64,000 nt of DNA. Origin: Burkholderiales bacterium. Its GTDB lineage: Bacteria; Pseudomonadota; Gammaproteobacteria; Burkholderiales; SG8-39. The translations under genes were made by a program, and so were the position numbers. The notes under the pieces were generated by a model. It was not told where the DNA came from. It saw only the letters and a list, made by a program, of their open reading frames with translations, and searched no databases. Positions 9,018 through 17,614 of the stretch are shown piece by piece. Every line of letters starts with the position of its first letter. Positions within the stretch are counted from its first letter, which is position 1. The stretch lies in contig JADGRQ010000010.1 in the NCBI GenBank assembly GCA_017880775.1, positions 58,144 through 122,143 on the forward strand, in the 5' to 3' direction.

Positions 9018-9868
9018 TGTGAGAGCGCCGCAAGCGCGCGGCCGGTGAGCACCCGCGCGAGATGCAGCTTTGCGGCCGACGAAGTAGTGAGGTCTTTCGG
9101 CGGATCGAGGTCTTCGGCGAGGGCTTCCTTTGCGGCTGCGACCACATCGGCGCTACAGGGCTTGCCTTCGAGCGAGGCCATCGCGTTTCCAGCAAGCACC
9201 GGCGTAGCGCCTGCGCCTAGGAAGGCCAGCCGCACGTCGGAAAACCGGCTCCCGTCAGCTTTCGCGTGCGCTGCGAGCCCGACGATCGCGTAATCGCCCT
9301 GGCGGCGCGCGAGTTCGAGGAACACGGAGCGGAAATTCGGCCTGATCGCGTCGAACTCGACAGCGGTGACGATTTCGCCCGGAACGAGCGCGGTCTCGTA
9401 AAGGCTGCGGAAAAAGTCTCGCGCCTTCACGCGGCGCTCCCCTTTGCTTCCGGCGAGAACCACCGTCGCGTCGAGAGCCACTGCGCAGGCAGGATATTCC
9501 GCGGCCGGGTCGGCGAGCGCGAAACTGCCGCCGATCGTTCCAACGTTGCGTATTGCGACGTGCGCGACATGGCGCACGGCCTGCGCGAGCAGGGGCAGGT
9601 GCTCGGCGATTTCGGACGATTGCTCGATCTGGCGGTGCGTGGTCAGGGCGCCGATGCGCACTTTCCCGTCTGCGATCCGGATTCCATTCAAGCCCGGCAG
9701 CCCGGTGATATCGATGAGCAATTCAGGCGATGAGAGGCGCAGGTTGAGCGACGCGAGCAGGCTCTGCCCGCCGGCCAGTATCTTCGCTCCGTCGCCGTGA
9801 CGCTCCAGCAGATCGAAGACCTGCGGCAGGGTACCCGGCTTCGCATAGGCAAACGAGGGCGCCTTCAA
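9014..9868 (-). CDS. FAD-binding medium subunit of the molybdenum hydroxylase (CoxM-like)
   Basis: FAD subunit, 284 aa. The TTG at 9868 was chosen: it gives the family N-terminus LKAPSFAYAKPGTL, a GA-rich stretch lies just upstream, and the length is normal for CoxM-type proteins. The FAD motifs AGGQSLLASLNLRL (near residue 33) and TIGGSFALADPAAEYP (near 110) are present. It is the first gene of the hydroxylase operon (FAD, then 2Fe-2S, then Mo subunit), divergent from the cyclase gene. Confidence 0.87.
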   Translation of the reverse strand: MKAPSFAYAKPGTLPQVFDLLERHGDGAKILAGGQSLLASLNLRLSSPELLIDITGLPGLNGIRIADGKVRIGALTTHRQIEQSSEIAEHLPLLAQAVRHVAHVAIRNVGTIGGSFALADPAAEYPACAVALDATVVLAGSKGERRVKARDFFRSLYETALVPGEIVTAVEFDAIRPNFRSVFLELARRQGDYAIVGLAAHAKADGSRFSDVRLAFLGAGATPVLAGNAMASLEGKPCSADVVAAAKEALAEDLDPPKDLTTSSAAKLHLARVLTGRALAALSQ

Positions 9869-9928
9869 TGTCCCGCCTCTTTTAGTGTGGCCGCGTCCGC
9901 AGTATAACGTCGGCTCCGGGAGGCTTCC
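9869..9928. promoter_or_regulatory. Divergent promoter region between hydroxylase operon and cyclase gene
   Basis: This 60-bp gap must hold the start signals for both directions. On the plus strand TATAAC at 9903-9908 is a good -10 element, and GGGAGG lies 8-9 nt before the ATG at 9929. No convincing -35 hexamer is visible (TTTTAG at the right distance). Confidence 0.4.
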
Positions 9929-10714
9929 ATGCCACGCAAATTCGTAGACCTGTCCATCTACCTCGAGAACGACGTGATCTCCGATCCGCCGCCGTTTGGA
10001 CCGAAAATCACCTATCTGGACCACCAGACTTCGGTGCCGCAGATGCTGCAGTTCTTTCCCGGCATGAGGAAGGAAGACCTGCCCGACGGCGAAGCCTGGG
10101 CGGTGGAGAAGGTGGAACTCATCACGCACAACGGCACGCACCTGGACGCGCCGTATCACTTCGCCTCGACCATGAACGACGGCGAGCGCGCGATCACCAT
10201 CGACGAGGTGGCGCTCGAATGGTGTTTCCAGCCCGGCGTGAAGCTCGATTTCCGCCATTTTCCAGATGGCTACGTGGTCACCGCGGCGGATGTGGAGGCC
10301 GAGCTCGCGCGCATCGGCCATGAGTTGAAGCCGCTCGAGATCGTCGTGGTCAACACGCGCGCCGGGTCGCGCTACGGGCATGAGGACTACGTGAACGCCG
10401 GCTGCGGCATGGGCTATGCGGCGACCATGCACCTGCTCGAACGCGGAGTGCGGCTTACGGGTACCGACGCCTGGAGCTGGGACGCGCCGTTCGTCCACAC
10501 CGCCGAGAAGTACAAGGAAACACGCGACGCTTCGCTCATTTGGGAGGGGCACAAGGCGGGCCGGCACGTCGGCTACTGCCACCTGGAGAAGCTGCACAAT
10601 CTGGAGGCGCTTCCAGGGGACGGGTTCATCATCTCCTGCTTTCCGCACAAGATCCGCGGGGCTTCAGCGGGGTGGACGCGGGCGGTCGCGATTTTCGGCG
10701 ACGGGTTGTTTTAG
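9929..10714 (+). CDS. Cyclase family / kynurenine-formamidase-like metal-dependent hydrolase
   Basis: Cytoplasmic hydrolase, 261 aa, full length for the cyclase/KynB family. The family signature HNGTHLDAPYH spans residues 67-77 and supplies the metal ligands H67, H71 and D73 with H77 nearby. A good Shine-Dalgarno (GGGAGG) precedes the ATG. It diverges from the Mo-hydroxylase operon with a 60-bp gap, so it could hydrolyse a cyclic amide or lactam formed by hydroxylation. That pathway role is inferred from context. Kynurenine formamidase itself is less likely because no other tryptophan-degradation gene is near. Confidence 0.85.
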   Translation: MPRKFVDLSIYLENDVISDPPPFGPKITYLDHQTSVPQMLQFFPGMRKEDLPDGEAWAVEKVELITHNGTHLDAPYHFASTMNDGERAITIDEVALEWCFQPGVKLDFRHFPDGYVVTAADVEAELARIGHELKPLEIVVVNTRAGSRYGHEDYVNAGCGMGYAATMHLLERGVRLTGTDAWSWDAPFVHTAEKYKETRDASLIWEGHKAGRHVGYCHLEKLHNLEALPGDGFIISCFPHKIRGASAGWTRAVAIFGDGLF

Positions 10715-10756
10715 TTGCCCCCCGACGAATTCCTTACTATAATACACAACGTAAGG
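10715..10756 (+). promoter_or_regulatory. Toxin-antitoxin promoter with overlapping inverted-repeat operator
   Basis: TTGCCC (10715-10720), a 17-bp spacer and a perfect TATAAT (10738-10743) form a sigma-70 promoter. The -10 lies inside an inverted repeat, CCTTAC (10732-10737) and GTAAGG (10751-10756). Binding there by the antitoxin would block RNA polymerase, as expected for an autoregulated AbrB-type module. Confidence 0.7.
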
Positions 10757-10771
10757 ATAAGGAGATACGCC

Positions 10772-10990
10772 ATGACAACCGTCGCAACGCTGACCAGCAA
10801 GGGCCAGACGACGATCCCCAAGGAAATACGCGATAGCCTCGGAATGAAATCCGGGGACCGGATGACGTTCACCCTGATGCCGGACGGAACCGTGATCATG
10901 CGTGTGAAGAGCAAAAGCATCATGCAACTCGCCGGTGTACTGCATAAGAAGGGTCGCAAGCCCGTATCCGTTGCGCAAATGTCGCGCTGA
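10772..10990 (+). CDS. AbrB/MazE-family antitoxin
   Basis: DNA-binding antitoxin, 72 aa. The swapped-hairpin AbrB fold is recognisable in LTSKGQTTIPKEIRDSLGMKSGD (residues 7-29). The ATG at 10772 was chosen because AAGGAG precedes it and the family N-terminus MTTVATLTSKGQ follows. The C-terminal third should wrap the toxin. The stop overlaps the toxin start by one base. It is probably the repressor of its own promoter through the CCTTAC/GTAAGG palindrome upstream. Confidence 0.88.
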   Translation: MTTVATLTSKGQTTIPKEIRDSLGMKSGDRMTFTLMPDGTVIMRVKSKSIMQLAGVLHKKGRKPVSVAQMSR

Positions 10991-11385
10991 TGCTCGGGAT
11001 CGATACGAACGTTCTCGTGCGTTTTCTGGTCCGTGACGACGAGGCTCAGTTCGAAAAAGCCAGCAAGCTGATCAAACGCGGGGTTGGTGCCAGGGAAGAC
11101 GTATTCATCAGCCTGTTGGTCCTGCTGGAAACCGAATGGGTGCTGCGAAGCCGATACAGCCTGCAAAAAAAAGAAATCGTCGAAGCTATTTCCGGACTGC
11201 TCCATGCCTCGGAAGCCCGGCTCGAGGATGAACCGGCGATTGAGGAAACCCTGTTTATCTGGAAGGACAGTGCTGCCGATTTTGCCGATTGCCTCATCGG
11301 AGCTCACAACCGCAGGCGGGGGTGCAGGGCCACGGCGACGTTCGATGCGAAGGCGGTCAAGCTGCCCGATTTCGTGATCTTGTAG
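10990..11385 (+). CDS. PIN-domain toxin (VapC-like ribonuclease)
   Basis: Predicted RNase toxin, 131 aa. The PIN-domain acidic residues are all visible: D5 in MLGIDTN, E47 in LLETEW, D97 and D100 in AADFADCLIG, and D119 in TFDAKA. It is translated from an ATG overlapping the antitoxin stop (TGATG), so it is coupled to its antidote. The pairing of an AbrB antitoxin with a PIN toxin is a common chromosomal module. The RNA target is unknown. Confidence 0.88.
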   Translation: MLGIDTNVLVRFLVRDDEAQFEKASKLIKRGVGAREDVFISLLVLLETEWVLRSRYSLQKKEIVEAISGLLHASEARLEDEPAIEETLFIWKDSAADFADCLIGAHNRRRGCRATATFDAKAVKLPDFVIL

Positions 11386-11405
11386 TCGCCGCCGAACATC
11401 GCGTG

Positions 11406-12020
11406 TCATTTCAGCAACGGTGCGAGCTGCTTCCAGATCGTCTCCAGAATCATCGGCTGCGCGGCCGCGACGGGATGGAGGTTGTCCGGCTGGTACAGTT
11501 CGCGCCGCTCCGCCAAGCTTTCCAGCAGGAACGGAACCAGCGCGAGCTTAAACTCCTTCGCCAGTTCCGCGTAGCTGCGCTCGAACTGCTGCGTGTAGTC
11601 CGGCCCGTAGTTCGGCGGCATCCTCATGCCCACCAGCAGCACGCGCGCCTTCGAGCCCTGCGCCGCGCGGATGATCTGCGCCAGGTTCTTCTTCATCGCG
11701 TCGAGCGGCAGGCCGCGCAGGCCGTCGTTCGCGCCGAGCGCAAGGATCACCACCTTCGGACGGTGCTGCTCGAGCGCCGTGCCGATGCGCGAGAGCCCTC
11801 CGGCAGTGGTTTCGCCGCTGATCGATGCGTTGGCGACGCTATAATTCATGTGCCCTTCCTTGAGCCGCGCCTGGAGCAGTGCCGCCCAGCCGCGGTCTTG
11901 TGCGATGCCGTAGGCGGCCGACAGGCTGTCGCCGAACACCAGGATGGTTCCCGCCGCGCCTGCGCACGCAGGCAGGGCGAGACTTAATACGAGCAAGCCC
12001 AAGCGCAGAATGGATGCCAC
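11406..12020 (-). CDS. tesA: Arylesterase / GDSL lysophospholipase (TesA-like)
   Basis: Exported SGNH hydrolase, 204 aa from the GTG at 12020. A signal peptide (LGLLVLSLALPACAGAAG) precedes block I, FGDSLSAAYG, with the catalytic Ser. Block III is GANDGLRGL, and block V, DNLHPVAAAQP, provides Asp and His. It probably hydrolyses acyl esters or thioesters in the periplasm. Divergent pairing with ybbA-ybbP is the same as in Escherichia coli. The coding starts of this gene and ybbA overlap by 11 nt unless one starts further in (an in-frame TTG lies downstream). Confidence 0.85.
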   Translation of the reverse strand: MASILRLGLLVLSLALPACAGAAGTILVFGDSLSAAYGIAQDRGWAALLQARLKEGHMNYSVANASISGETTAGGLSRIGTALEQHRPKVVILALGANDGLRGLPLDAMKKNLAQIIRAAQGSKARVLLVGMRMPPNYGPDYTQQFERSYAELAKEFKLALVPFLLESLAERRELYQPDNLHPVAAAQPMILETIWKQLAPLLK

Positions 12021-12723
12021 AGTGCCCCTCGAAGTCAAAGCCTTGCTCGCCGCCCGCGGCGTCGGCAAGGTCGTCAAAAGCGGTGCGTCCGACCTCGTTA
12101 TTCTGCGCGATATCGATCTCGCGGTCATGCCCGGCGAGGCGGTCGCGATCGTCGGCGCATCGGGTTCCGGCAAATCGACGCTGCTTGCGCTGCTCGCCGG
12201 GCTCGACGTTCCGAGCAAGGGCAGCGTGACGCTCGACGGCGAAGACCTGTTTGCGCTCGACGAGGATGCGCGTGCCGCGCTGCGCGGAAGAGCGGTAGGA
12301 TTCGTGTTCCAGTCTTTCCAGCTGCTCCCAGCGCTCGATGCGCTCGAGAACGTGATGCTGCCGCTCGAACTTGCCGGACGGCGCGATGCCGAGAGCGCGG
12401 CGAAGCAGATGCTCGAACGGGTAGGGCTGGGCGAGCGCCTGCATCATTACCCCAAGCACCTCTCCGGCGGCGAACAGCAGCGCGTCGCGCTGGCGCGTGC
12501 TTTCGTGGTCGAGCCCAAGCTGCTGCTGGCCGATGAGCCCACGGGCAGCCTTGACGAAACCTCGGGCGAGGCGGTGATCGGGCTGATGTTCGAATTGAAC
12601 CGCGAGCGGGGCACCACGCTGGTGATGGTGACGCACGACGAGCAGCTCGCCGCGCGCTGTGGGCGGATCATTCGCCTGGTCGGGGGCCGCGTGGAATCGT
12701 CTGACGGAAGGGCCGTTGCGTGA
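12010..12723 (+). CDS. ybbA: ABC transporter ATPase (YbbA/LolD-like)
   Basis: ATPase of a MacB/LolD-type ABC system, 237 aa. Walker A is GASGSGKST, signature LSGGEQQR, Walker B LLLADEPTGSLD, H-loop VTHD. The ATG at 12010 starts MDATVPLEVKALL; a GTG at 12022 is the alternative. It is followed with a 4-nt overlap (GTGA) by the FtsX-type permease, with which it should form one complex. Position next to tesA matches the tesA-ybbA-ybbP locus of enterics. Confidence 0.88.
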   Translation: MDATVPLEVKALLAARGVGKVVKSGASDLVILRDIDLAVMPGEAVAIVGASGSGKSTLLALLAGLDVPSKGSVTLDGEDLFALDEDARAALRGRAVGFVFQSFQLLPALDALENVMLPLELAGRRDAESAAKQMLERVGLGERLHHYPKHLSGGEQQRVALARAFVVEPKLLLADEPTGSLDETSGEAVIGLMFELNRERGTTLVMVTHDEQLAARCGRIIRLVGGRVESSDGRAVA

Positions 12724-15230
12724 CGCCGGTGATGCGCCTTGCCGTGCGTATGCTCGGGCGCGACTGGCGCGCCGGAGAGCTGCGCGTACTCGCGCTCGCG
12801 CTGGTCGTCGCCGTGGCGAGCGTTACCAGCGTCACTTTCGTCGCCGACCGCATCTGGAACGCGATGGTGCGCGACGCGCACCAGTTGTTGGGCGGCGACG
12901 TGTCGCTGCAGGCCGACCAGCCCTGGCCGCGCGAGTTCGCCGAGGAAATCGCGCGCCGCGGCCTGGCGCGGGCCGAGAGCGTCAACCTGGCCTCGATGGC
13001 GCAGGCCAATGGCCAAAGCCTGCTCGCGGGCGTGAAGGCCGTCACCGATTCATATCCGCTGCGCGGCCGGCTGCGCAGCGCCCCCGGACTCAACCAGCCC
13101 GATGCTCCGGCGCCGCGCGGCCCGGCACGCGGCACGGTGTGGCTCGACGAGCGACTGACCTCGGCGCTCGGCGTCGTGCCCGGTGAGCGCGTGAAGCTCG
13201 GCAACGTGCAGTTCCCGGTGGCTGCGGTGCTCACGCTCGAGCCCGACCGTGGCGCGAATTTCTTCAACATCGCGCCACGCCTGATGATGAACAAGGATGA
13301 CCTGCCTGCCACCGGGCTGATCCAGATCGGCAGCCGCGTGACCTACCAGTTGCTCGCGGCGGGCGAACGCAAGGACGTGGACGAGTTCTCGGCGTGGGCG
13401 AAGCAGCGCCTCGGGCGCGGCCAGCGCCTGGAAAGCCTGGAGAACGCAAGGCCCGAGGTGCGCAACACCATCGACCGTGCGCAGAGTTTTCTCGGCCTCA
13501 CCGCGCTGCTCGCTGCAGTACTCGCCGGGGTGGCGATCGCGCTCGGCACGCGCCGCTTCGTCGAGCGCCACCTCGACGGCTGCGCGGTGATGCGCTGCCT
13601 GGGCGCGAGCCAGTCGCGGCTGCTCGCGCTGTACGGAACGGAGTTCCTGCTGCTCGGGCTCGGTGCATGCGCGGCCGGTTGCGCCGTCGGTTACGCGGCG
13701 CATGCGCTGATCGTGCAGTGGATCGCTGGAATCCTGCAGGTGCAGTTGCCGCCGGCCTCGCCGTTGCCCGCACTGCAAGGGTATCTCGTCGGCCTGGTGC
13801 TGCTGCTTGGTTTTTCGCTGCCGCCGCTCATCCAGCTGAAAAACGTTCCCGCGGTGCGGGTCATGCGCCGCGAATCCGGCGCTCCGCGCGGCGGTGCGCT
13901 TGCCGCCTACGCCGCCGGATTCGCCTCATTGGCCGGGCTTCTCGTATGGCAGGCGGGCAACGTAAAACTGGGCGCGATCGTGGTCGGCGGCTTTGCCACT
14001 GCGGTCGTTGTGTTCGTCGCCGCCGGCTGGCTTGCATTGCGTGCCGCCGCCTCCGGCGCGGTCGCACGCGCGCTCGGCGCGCGCAGCATGGCGGTGCGAC
14101 TGGGCCTGGCGAGCCTGCGCCGCCATTCGCGCAGCAACGCGGTGCAGGTCGCGAGCCTCGCGCTCGGGCTGACTGCGATCCTGTTGCTCTCCATCACCCG
14201 CGCCGACCTGATCGGCGCGTGGCGCCGCGCGGCGCCGCCGGATGCACCCAACCGTTTCATGCTCAACATCCAGCCCGACCAGATCGCGCCGCTCGGGGAA
14301 TTCTTCGCCTCGAACGGCATCCCGATGCCGGACCTGTATCCGATGATCCGCGGCCGCCTGACGGCGGTGAACGGCAAGCCGGTGAGCGAACAGGATTACG
14401 TCGACGAGCGCGCGCGGCGCCTGGTCGAGCGGGAGTTCAACCTGTCGTATTCCGCCGGGCCGCCGCCGCACAACCGCGTGAGCGCAGGCCGCTGGTTCGA
14501 TGCGCAATCCAAGGGCGCGGCGGAGATCTCGATCGAAGAGGGCCTGGGCAAGACGCTCGGCCTCAAGCTCGGCGACGCCGTCACCTTCAACATTGCGGGC
14601 GAGCCCTACAGCGCGCGCATCACGTCCCTGCGCGGCCTGAAGTGGGACTCGATGAAGGTCAATTTCTTCGTCATCGGCCAGCCCTGGGCGCTCGAGCGCT
14701 ATCCGACCAGCTGGATCACCAGTTTTCGGCTCGCGCCGCAGCACGAGCCGCTGATCAATCGGCTCGCAGCGCGCTTTCCGAACCTCACGATAGTGGACGT
14801 CGGCGCGGCGCTCAAGCAGCTGCAGGCGGTGCTCGACCAGGTGATCGTCGCGGTGCAGTTCGTGTTCCTGTTCGCGCTCGCCGCGGGGCTGCTGGTGCTG
14901 TACGCGGCGCTGGTCGCGACCGAGGACGAGCGCAGGCGCGAAGCGGCCGTGATGCGCGCATTCGGGGCCTCCTCGGCGCAGATCGCGGGCGCGCAGCGCA
15001 CCGAATTCGCCGCGATGGGGCTGGTGGCGGGGCTGCTCGCGACGGTCGGTGCGCTCGCCATCAGCGCAGTGCTCGCGCGGCGCGTGTTCGAACTGGACCT
15101 TCCCGCCAATGGCTGGCTGTGGATCGCGGGGCCGCTCGCCGGCCTCGCACTGCTGTCGCTGAATGCGTGGCTGTCGTCCCGCAAGGTGCTGCGGATGTCG
15201 CCCGCGCTGACGCTGCGCGACACGGGTTGA
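12720..15230 (+). CDS. ybbP: FtsX-family ABC permease (YbbP-like)
   Basis: Large inner-membrane permease, 836 aa, the normal length for YbbP. One N-terminal helix (ELRVLALALVVAVASVTSV) leads to a long periplasmic domain. Three helices lie near residues 255-375, two in the middle (about 395-450), a helix near 480 leads to the second periplasmic domain, and three helices close the protein. It probably couples ATP hydrolysis by YbbA to extraction or delivery of envelope lipids or proteins; the substrate is not established for the family. GTG start at 12720, or ATG at 12732. Confidence 0.87.
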   Translation: MTPVMRLAVRMLGRDWRAGELRVLALALVVAVASVTSVTFVADRIWNAMVRDAHQLLGGDVSLQADQPWPREFAEEIARRGLARAESVNLASMAQANGQSLLAGVKAVTDSYPLRGRLRSAPGLNQPDAPAPRGPARGTVWLDERLTSALGVVPGERVKLGNVQFPVAAVLTLEPDRGANFFNIAPRLMMNKDDLPATGLIQIGSRVTYQLLAAGERKDVDEFSAWAKQRLGRGQRLESLENARPEVRNTIDRAQSFLGLTALLAAVLAGVAIALGTRRFVERHLDGCAVMRCLGASQSRLLALYGTEFLLLGLGACAAGCAVGYAAHALIVQWIAGILQVQLPPASPLPALQGYLVGLVLLLGFSLPPLIQLKNVPAVRVMRRESGAPRGGALAAYAAGFASLAGLLVWQAGNVKLGAIVVGGFATAVVVFVAAGWLALRAAASGAVARALGARSMAVRLGLASLRRHSRSNAVQVASLALGLTAILLLSITRADLIGAWRRAAPPDAPNRFMLNIQPDQIAPLGEFFASNGIPMPDLYPMIRGRLTAVNGKPVSEQDYVDERARRLVEREFNLSYSAGPPPHNRVSAGRWFDAQSKGAAEISIEEGLGKTLGLKLGDAVTFNIAGEPYSARITSLRGLKWDSMKVNFFVIGQPWALERYPTSWITSFRLAPQHEPLINRLAARFPNLTIVDVGAALKQLQAVLDQVIVAVQFVFLFALAAGLLVLYAALVATEDERRREAAVMRAFGASSAQIAGAQRTEFAAMGLVAGLLATVGALAISAVLARRVFELDLPANGWLWIAGPLAGLALLSLNAWLSSRKVLRMSPALTLRDTG

Positions 15231-15235
15231 GCGCG

Positions 15236-15709
15236 ATGCTGCGCGAGATCACGCATATCCAGCAGCACGACCCGAACCGGCGCAGGCGCTGGTTCCAGGA
15301 CGGGTATTTCGACCTGTTCCTGTGGCAGGCCGCCTCCGGGGCCATCGATTCGCTGCAACTGTGCTACGACATCCAGCGCAAGGAGCGCGCGTTGCTCTGG
15401 AGCCAGGTGCAGGGCTTTTTCCACGACGGCGTCGACACGGGCGAGGACAGCCCGCTCGCGGACCGCACCCCGGTGTTCGTGCGCGACGGCGCGTTCCAGT
15501 GGTCGGATGTGCGCACGCGTTTTCGCGAGGCCTCCACCGACCTTCCGGCCGAGGTGCGGGAGTTCGTGCTCGACAAGATCGACGAGTATTGGCGCGACAA
15601 GCACCGCGCCCGGCACAACCGGCGGCACAGCGTGCGGCGCGAGGATTGGCAGGTGGGTGACGCAGACGCAGGGGACGCCAACGCAGAGGACGCTGAAGGC
15701 GGGCGCTAG
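15236..15709 (+). CDS. Conserved hypothetical protein
   Basis: Protein of 157 aa that I do not recognise beyond being the kind of short conserved gene seen after ybbP in betaproteobacteria. It begins MLREITHIQQHDPNRRRRWF, is rich in aromatic and charged residues in the first 100 positions (DGYFDLFLWQ, HDGVDTGEDS), and has no signal peptide or membrane helix, so it is probably cytoplasmic. The basic KHRARHNRRHSVRRE stretch is followed by an Asp/Ala-rich tail. It starts 5 nt after ybbP, and its TAG stop forms part of the predicted rmuC -10 element. Confidence 0.75.
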   Translation: MLREITHIQQHDPNRRRRWFQDGYFDLFLWQAASGAIDSLQLCYDIQRKERALLWSQVQGFFHDGVDTGEDSPLADRTPVFVRDGAFQWSDVRTRFREASTDLPAEVREFVLDKIDEYWRDKHRARHNRRHSVRREDWQVGDADAGDANAEDAEGGR

Positions 15710-15712
15710 AAT
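15707..15712 (+). promoter_or_regulatory. Predicted -10 element for leaderless rmuC transcript
   Basis: TAGAAT overlaps the stop codon of the upstream gene and ends 6 nt before the rmuC ATG (15719). No Shine-Dalgarno lies between, so transcription would start on or beside the A of ATG. A clear -35 is not visible. Confidence 0.45.
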
Positions 15713-15718
15713 GCGGCG

Positions 15719-16939
15719 ATGATCGAGGCGCTCGTCGTTCTGACGCTGGTGGTGGCCGCGGTTTCGCTGGTGCTTCTGTTCGTGCTGCTTGCGCGCGAGA
15801 AAAACCTGCGCGGCGAAGCCGAGGCCGGCGCGCGCGCGGCGCGTGAAGAGCTGTCCGCGAGCGTCGACCGCATGAACCAGAACGTGGTGGCGCAGATGAC
15901 CTCGATCGCCACCGTGCAGAACAACCAGATCGACGGCTTCTCGCGCCAGCTGGTGGAGTTGAGCGGCTCGAACGAACGGCGTTTCGATGCTTTGCGGCTC
16001 ACCGTAGAGCAACAACTCGAGAAGCTGCGGCTCGACAATGCCTCGAAGCTCGAACTGATTCGCGCCACGGTCGACGAAAAGCTGCACGCCACGCTCGAGC
16101 AACGCCTGTCGGCCTCCTTCAAGCAGGTCTCCGAGCGCCTCGAGCAGGTGCACAAGGGCCTGGGGGAGATGCAGACGCTTGCCGCGGGCGTGGGGGATTT
16201 GAAGCGCGTTCTGACCAATGTCAAAACGCGCGGTACCTGGGGCGAGGTGCAACTCGGCGCGCTGCTCGAGCAGATGATGACTCCGGCGCAGTACGAGAAG
16301 AATGTCGCGACGCGCCCCGGCTCGAACGATCGGGTCGAATTCGCGCTACGCCTCCCCGGCCCGGAAAGCGGCGGACCCGTCTGGCTGCCGATCGACGCGA
16401 AGTTTCCGCTCGAGGACTTTCAGCGACTGCAGGAGGCGCAGGACGCGGCCGATCCGTTGGCCGTGGAAGCGGCTTCCAAGGCGCTCGAGATGCGCATCAG
16501 GCTCGAGGCGAAAACCATTCGCGAAAAATACATCGAGCCGCCCGCGACCACCGATTTCGCGCTGCTCTACCTTCCGGTCGAGAGCCTGTACGCCGAAGCG
16601 CTGCGCCGGCCCGGCCTGTTCGACCTGCTGCAGCGTGACTTTCGCGTCACGCTCGCCGGCCCGACCACGCTGACTGCGATATTGAACAGCCTGCAGATGG
16701 GGTTCAGGACGCTGGCGATCGAGAAGCGCTCGAGCGAAGTCTGGGCGCTGCTCGGCGCGGTGAAGAACGAGTTCGGCAGGTTCGGCGAAGTCTTGGCTAA
16801 CACCAAGCGCCAGCTGCAGACCGTTGCCAATTCAATCGACGCTGCAGAAACCCGGACACGCCAGATCGAGAAGAAACTGAAGAATGTGGAAGCGCTGCCC
16901 GGCGCCGAGGGGACGAAGTTGCTCGGTGAGGGAGACTAG
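15719..16939 (+). CDS. rmuC: DNA recombination protein RmuC
   Basis: RmuC-family protein, 406 aa. An N-terminal membrane anchor (LVVLTLVVAAVSLVLLFVLLA) is followed by a long coiled coil (about residues 40-160) and the nuclease-like core with the family stretch TRGTWGEVQLGALLEQMM and LPIDAKFPLEDFQRL. In E. coli RmuC limits inversion of short repeats; the biochemical activity is presumed to be a nuclease. It ends 36 nt before the convergent cytochrome gene. Confidence 0.92.
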   Translation: MIEALVVLTLVVAAVSLVLLFVLLAREKNLRGEAEAGARAAREELSASVDRMNQNVVAQMTSIATVQNNQIDGFSRQLVELSGSNERRFDALRLTVEQQLEKLRLDNASKLELIRATVDEKLHATLEQRLSASFKQVSERLEQVHKGLGEMQTLAAGVGDLKRVLTNVKTRGTWGEVQLGALLEQMMTPAQYEKNVATRPGSNDRVEFALRLPGPESGGPVWLPIDAKFPLEDFQRLQEAQDAADPLAVEAASKALEMRIRLEAKTIREKYIEPPATTDFALLYLPVESLYAEALRRPGLFDLLQRDFRVTLAGPTTLTAILNSLQMGFRTLAIEKRSSEVWALLGAVKNEFGRFGEVLANTKRQLQTVANSIDAAETRTRQIEKKLKNVEALPGAEGTKLLGEGD

Positions 16940-16975
16940 GGCGTCACGGTTGAGCCCCGAAGTCCGCCGCTCTTA

Positions 16976-17605
16976 TCACCCTTTCGGGCAGTACGCTCCG
17001 CTTTCGGTCCAGGCCTTGATCAGTGCGCCGAACTCCTCCTGGGTGCCGGGCGCCGGCGTGCGGCCTGCGCCGGGGTGCCAACCCCAACCAACGAGTTCGT
17101 CGCGGGCCATGTGCTCGACGAGCTGATCCATGGATTTGCCTCCATTGCGCGCGGGATCCTTGATCTGCGCACAGATCTGGCCCAGCGACTTGCCGACCCA
17201 TGCCATCGAGGCCGGCGCCAGCATCCACCTGGGGTTGCCCGGAACCTTGGCGGGGTCGAAGTTGGCCGCGCCATGACACGAGAAGCAACGCATGGCGGGC
17301 CCACCCATGCCCCCCGCGCCACGCTGGACCGGTGGCTCGTGCAGATGCATGTCATCGCCCTGAGTGGGCCGGTCCGTGACCGGATGACAATTGAGACAGC
17401 GCGGGCTCTGGATTACTTTGCCCGCTTCCTGGAACAGCGCGATCGAGCGTGTCCGCTTGTCCTGGATGTCCTGAAACTCCGAGGCAGGCTTCAGCGCCAC
17501 CGTGGCTTCGGCCTGCGCGCCTTCCGCCTCGATGAACCGCGATCCGGCCAGTACCGCCGCACCGCAAGCCATTGCGATCGCGATCGTCAGCAATGTCGTT
17601 TTCAT
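16976..17605 (-). CDS. c-type cytochrome of isoquinoline-1-oxidoreductase-type operon
   Basis: Exported di-haem cytochrome, 209 aa. The ATG at 17605 has AGGAG at proper spacing and begins a signal peptide (MKTTLLTIAIAMACGAAVLAG). Two CxxCH haem sites are present, CLNCH near residue 88 and CFSCH near 121; the C-terminus ends YCPKG. Such proteins accompany membrane- or periplasm-linked Mo hydroxylases of the IorAB type as electron acceptors. Here the genes it should serve are reduced to the 57-codon scar immediately upstream, so it is probably an orphan. Confidence 0.8.
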   Translation of the reverse strand: MKTTLLTIAIAMACGAAVLAGSRFIEAEGAQAEATVALKPASEFQDIQDKRTRSIALFQEAGKVIQSPRCLNCHPVTDRPTQGDDMHLHEPPVQRGAGGMGGPAMRCFSCHGAANFDPAKVPGNPRWMLAPASMAWVGKSLGQICAQIKDPARNGGKSMDQLVEHMARDELVGWGWHPGAGRTPAPGTQEEFGALIKAWTESGAYCPKG

Positions 17606-17614
17606 GGGCAACTC

